Part shown: one piece after another, positions 41,177 to 41,732 of the stretch
How positions within the stretch are numbered: position 1 is the first letter of the stretch
Layout of the letters: every line of letters starts with the position of its first letter
Assembly (NCBI GenBank): GCA_029555025.1
Contig: JAKPTZ010000155.1
Coordinates: 1 to 41,732 of the forward strand
Source of the DNA: Deltaproteobacteria bacterium
Lineage (GTDB): Bacteria; Myxococcota_A; UBA9042; DTJE01
DNA: 41,732 bases
Direction of reading: 5' to 3'
The notes under the pieces: generated by a model
Database searches by the model: none
What the model saw: only the letters and a program-made list of their open reading frames with translations
What the model was told of the DNA's origin: nothing
Translations under genes and position numbers: made by a program

Positions 41177-41400
41177 TTTCCTTCCCCGACGGCGTCCCAG
41201 AAGCGGGCGGGGTGGTCGGAAAGTCGTTCCTGGGCATTGCGATCCGTCGAAGGCCCCGGTGACCCCACGACTGCCGCCGGGGTGCCTGTCGCCGGAGCGT
41301 CTTTCGACAGAAGTCCGGCGATGTCGTCCTTCAGCAGAAGCGCGCCGACCACCAGGCCAACCAGCACGGCAACCAGGATGACGGCCCTGCAGTATGTCAT
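41173..41400 (-). CDS. Single-TM anchor peptide carrying the radical SAM N-terminal extension
   Basis: The protein has 75 residues from ATG 41400, with GAAGGA upstream; ATG 41418 would sit at the transcription start. One membrane helix (AVILVAVLVGLVVGALLL) is followed by a short polar/Pro-Ala linker and ends DHPARFWDAVGEGK. In fused homologues, as I recall, a segment like HPARFW..L.DG(R/K)V runs directly into C.LCPR.C; here it stops at TGA overlapping the radical SAM ATG (ATGA). Reading the two together as ...GEGK / TVECRLCPRKC restores the usual order. The pair is either a split protein, with the anchor translated separately and coupled, or joined by -1 frameshifting at GGAAAATGA. The anchor would tether the radical SAM enzyme to the membrane; the side is uncertain. 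Confidence 0.75.
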   Translation of the reverse strand: MTYCRAVILVAVLVGLVVGALLLKDDIAGLLSKDAPATGTPAAVVGSPGPSTDRNAQERLSDHPARFWDAVGEGK

Positions 41401-41424
41401 GTTTCCTTCGCAGTCCATTCGGAC

Positions 41425-41452
41425 ATTTTAGAATCCGAAACCCCGATGTCAA
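41425..41452 (-). promoter_or_regulatory. Strong promoter of the AmmeMemoRadiSam operon
   Basis: TTGACA (41452-41447) and TAAAAT (41430-41425) are separated by 16 bp on the minus strand, close to the sigma70 consensus. The start of transcription would be near 41418, which gives a short leader to ATG 41400. The operon thus probably starts with the anchor peptide and may be transcribed at a high basal level. Confidence 0.75.
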
Positions 41453-41493
41453 GCCGGTTCGGATCTGAGTTATCCCCTTATAGGAAAGGGGGT

Positions 41494-41732
41494 ATGCCCG
41501 GGGATTGGTGGCGGGCTGCGACCAGATCGAGTGCAGCCGCGGACTCCAAATACCCGTGTCTCTCCATGAGGGGATCGCTCAGGACTTGTAGCGCTCGATC
41601 CGACCATTTGAATGGTTATATGAAAGACAGGGACGATTTCCTGGCGGGAACACGAATCCTAGAAGCTGAAAGGTTTCGGTTCAGATGGTACCGGTTTGCC
41701 CACAGCTACCGAGTCATGAGGCTGTTCAAGAT
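41494..41732 (+). CDS. Possible start of a gene running off the window (3' truncated)
   Basis: An ATG at 41494 follows AGGAAAGGGGGT. The frame is open for 79 codons to the edge, beginning MPGDWWRAATRSS and ending FAHSYRVMRLFK. The ribosome-site region sits in a CCCCTT / AAGGGG hairpin (41474-41491). Third-position GC is not high, so coding is uncertain. No family is recognised. It is divergent from the AmmeMemoRadiSam operon. A later ATG at 41620 is an alternative start. Confidence 0.3.
   Translation, partial: MPGDWWRAATRSSAAADSKYPCLSMRGSLRTCSARSDHLNGYMKDRDDFLAGTRILEAERFRFRWYRFAHSYRVMRLFK

Noticed and set aside
41511-41580. tRNA-Trp-like anticodon loop CTCCAAA
   Set aside because: The flanking bases do not form a proper anticodon stem (two mismatches in five pairs) and no T-loop consensus follows.

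Overview
The window is 41.7 kb of high-GC DNA from an uncultured-looking, probably anaerobic Gram-negative bacterium. The best match in style is Myxococcota or a neighbouring deltaproteobacterial lineage. The reasons are the many lipoproteins that follow their lipobox Cys with long Asp/Ala/Val-rich linkers, the Cys-rich 'CxxDxDC' modules, the use of GTG and TTG starts with strong purine-rich ribosome sites, and tightly overlapping operons. An oxygen-sensitive glycyl radical enzyme and three different radical SAM proteins argue for anaerobic life. No rRNA, tRNA, CRISPR array, transposase or phage gene was found. The taxonomic placement is inference.

Layout. 1-839 is the end of a glycosidase-like protein. 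814-3363 (minus) is a compact three-gene operon: a cysteine hydrolase, a CxxC-less thioredoxin-reductase-like flavoprotein and an RlmN-like radical SAM protein lacking one of the two RlmN methyl-transfer cysteines. 3496-4503 (minus) is a GH43-type lipoprotein. Divergent to it, 4614-9000 holds a glycyl radical enzyme, its activase and a double split-barrel flavin-type protein. 9057-10586 is a lipoprotein gene interrupted by one in-frame TAA. 10712-12541 is a thiamine unit: promoter, TPP riboswitch, a PurM/ThiL-fold protein and archaeal-type ThiN. 12602-14245 is a Cys-rich lipoprotein with a phospholipase-A2-like motif. 14362-15387 is an L-asparaginase, followed by a cluster of REP-like palindromes and a convergent Orn/Lys/Arg decarboxylase (15559-17802).

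18124-20145 holds a periplasmic Sel1-repeat protein and a small lipoprotein. 20176-23250 is a distinctly AT-richer gene for a secreted thermolysin-like metalloprotease, probably acquired by transfer. 23381-28788 is a six-gene overlapping YbhGFSR-type ABC efflux operon headed by its TetR regulator, with a perfect palindromic operator. 28895-32291 is a Kef-type antiporter followed by an (alpha/alpha)-barrel lipoprotein. 32419-36111 has two tail-to-tail alpha/beta-hydrolase lipoproteins.

The most interesting part is 36157-41400 (minus). It is an AmmeMemoRadiSam locus whose parts all look directed to the cell envelope. A one-TM peptide carries what looks like the normal N-terminal extension of the radical SAM enzyme and overlaps it by ATGA. 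Then come the radical SAM enzyme, a Tat-signal mini-protein ending in a similar HPARYY motif, a MEMO-AMMECR1 fusion lipoprotein, and a membrane protein with an embedded, catalytically degenerate spermidine-synthase-like domain. A strong sigma70-type promoter (TTGACA-N16-TAAAAT) precedes the set. The biochemical role of this system is, as far as I know, unresolved.
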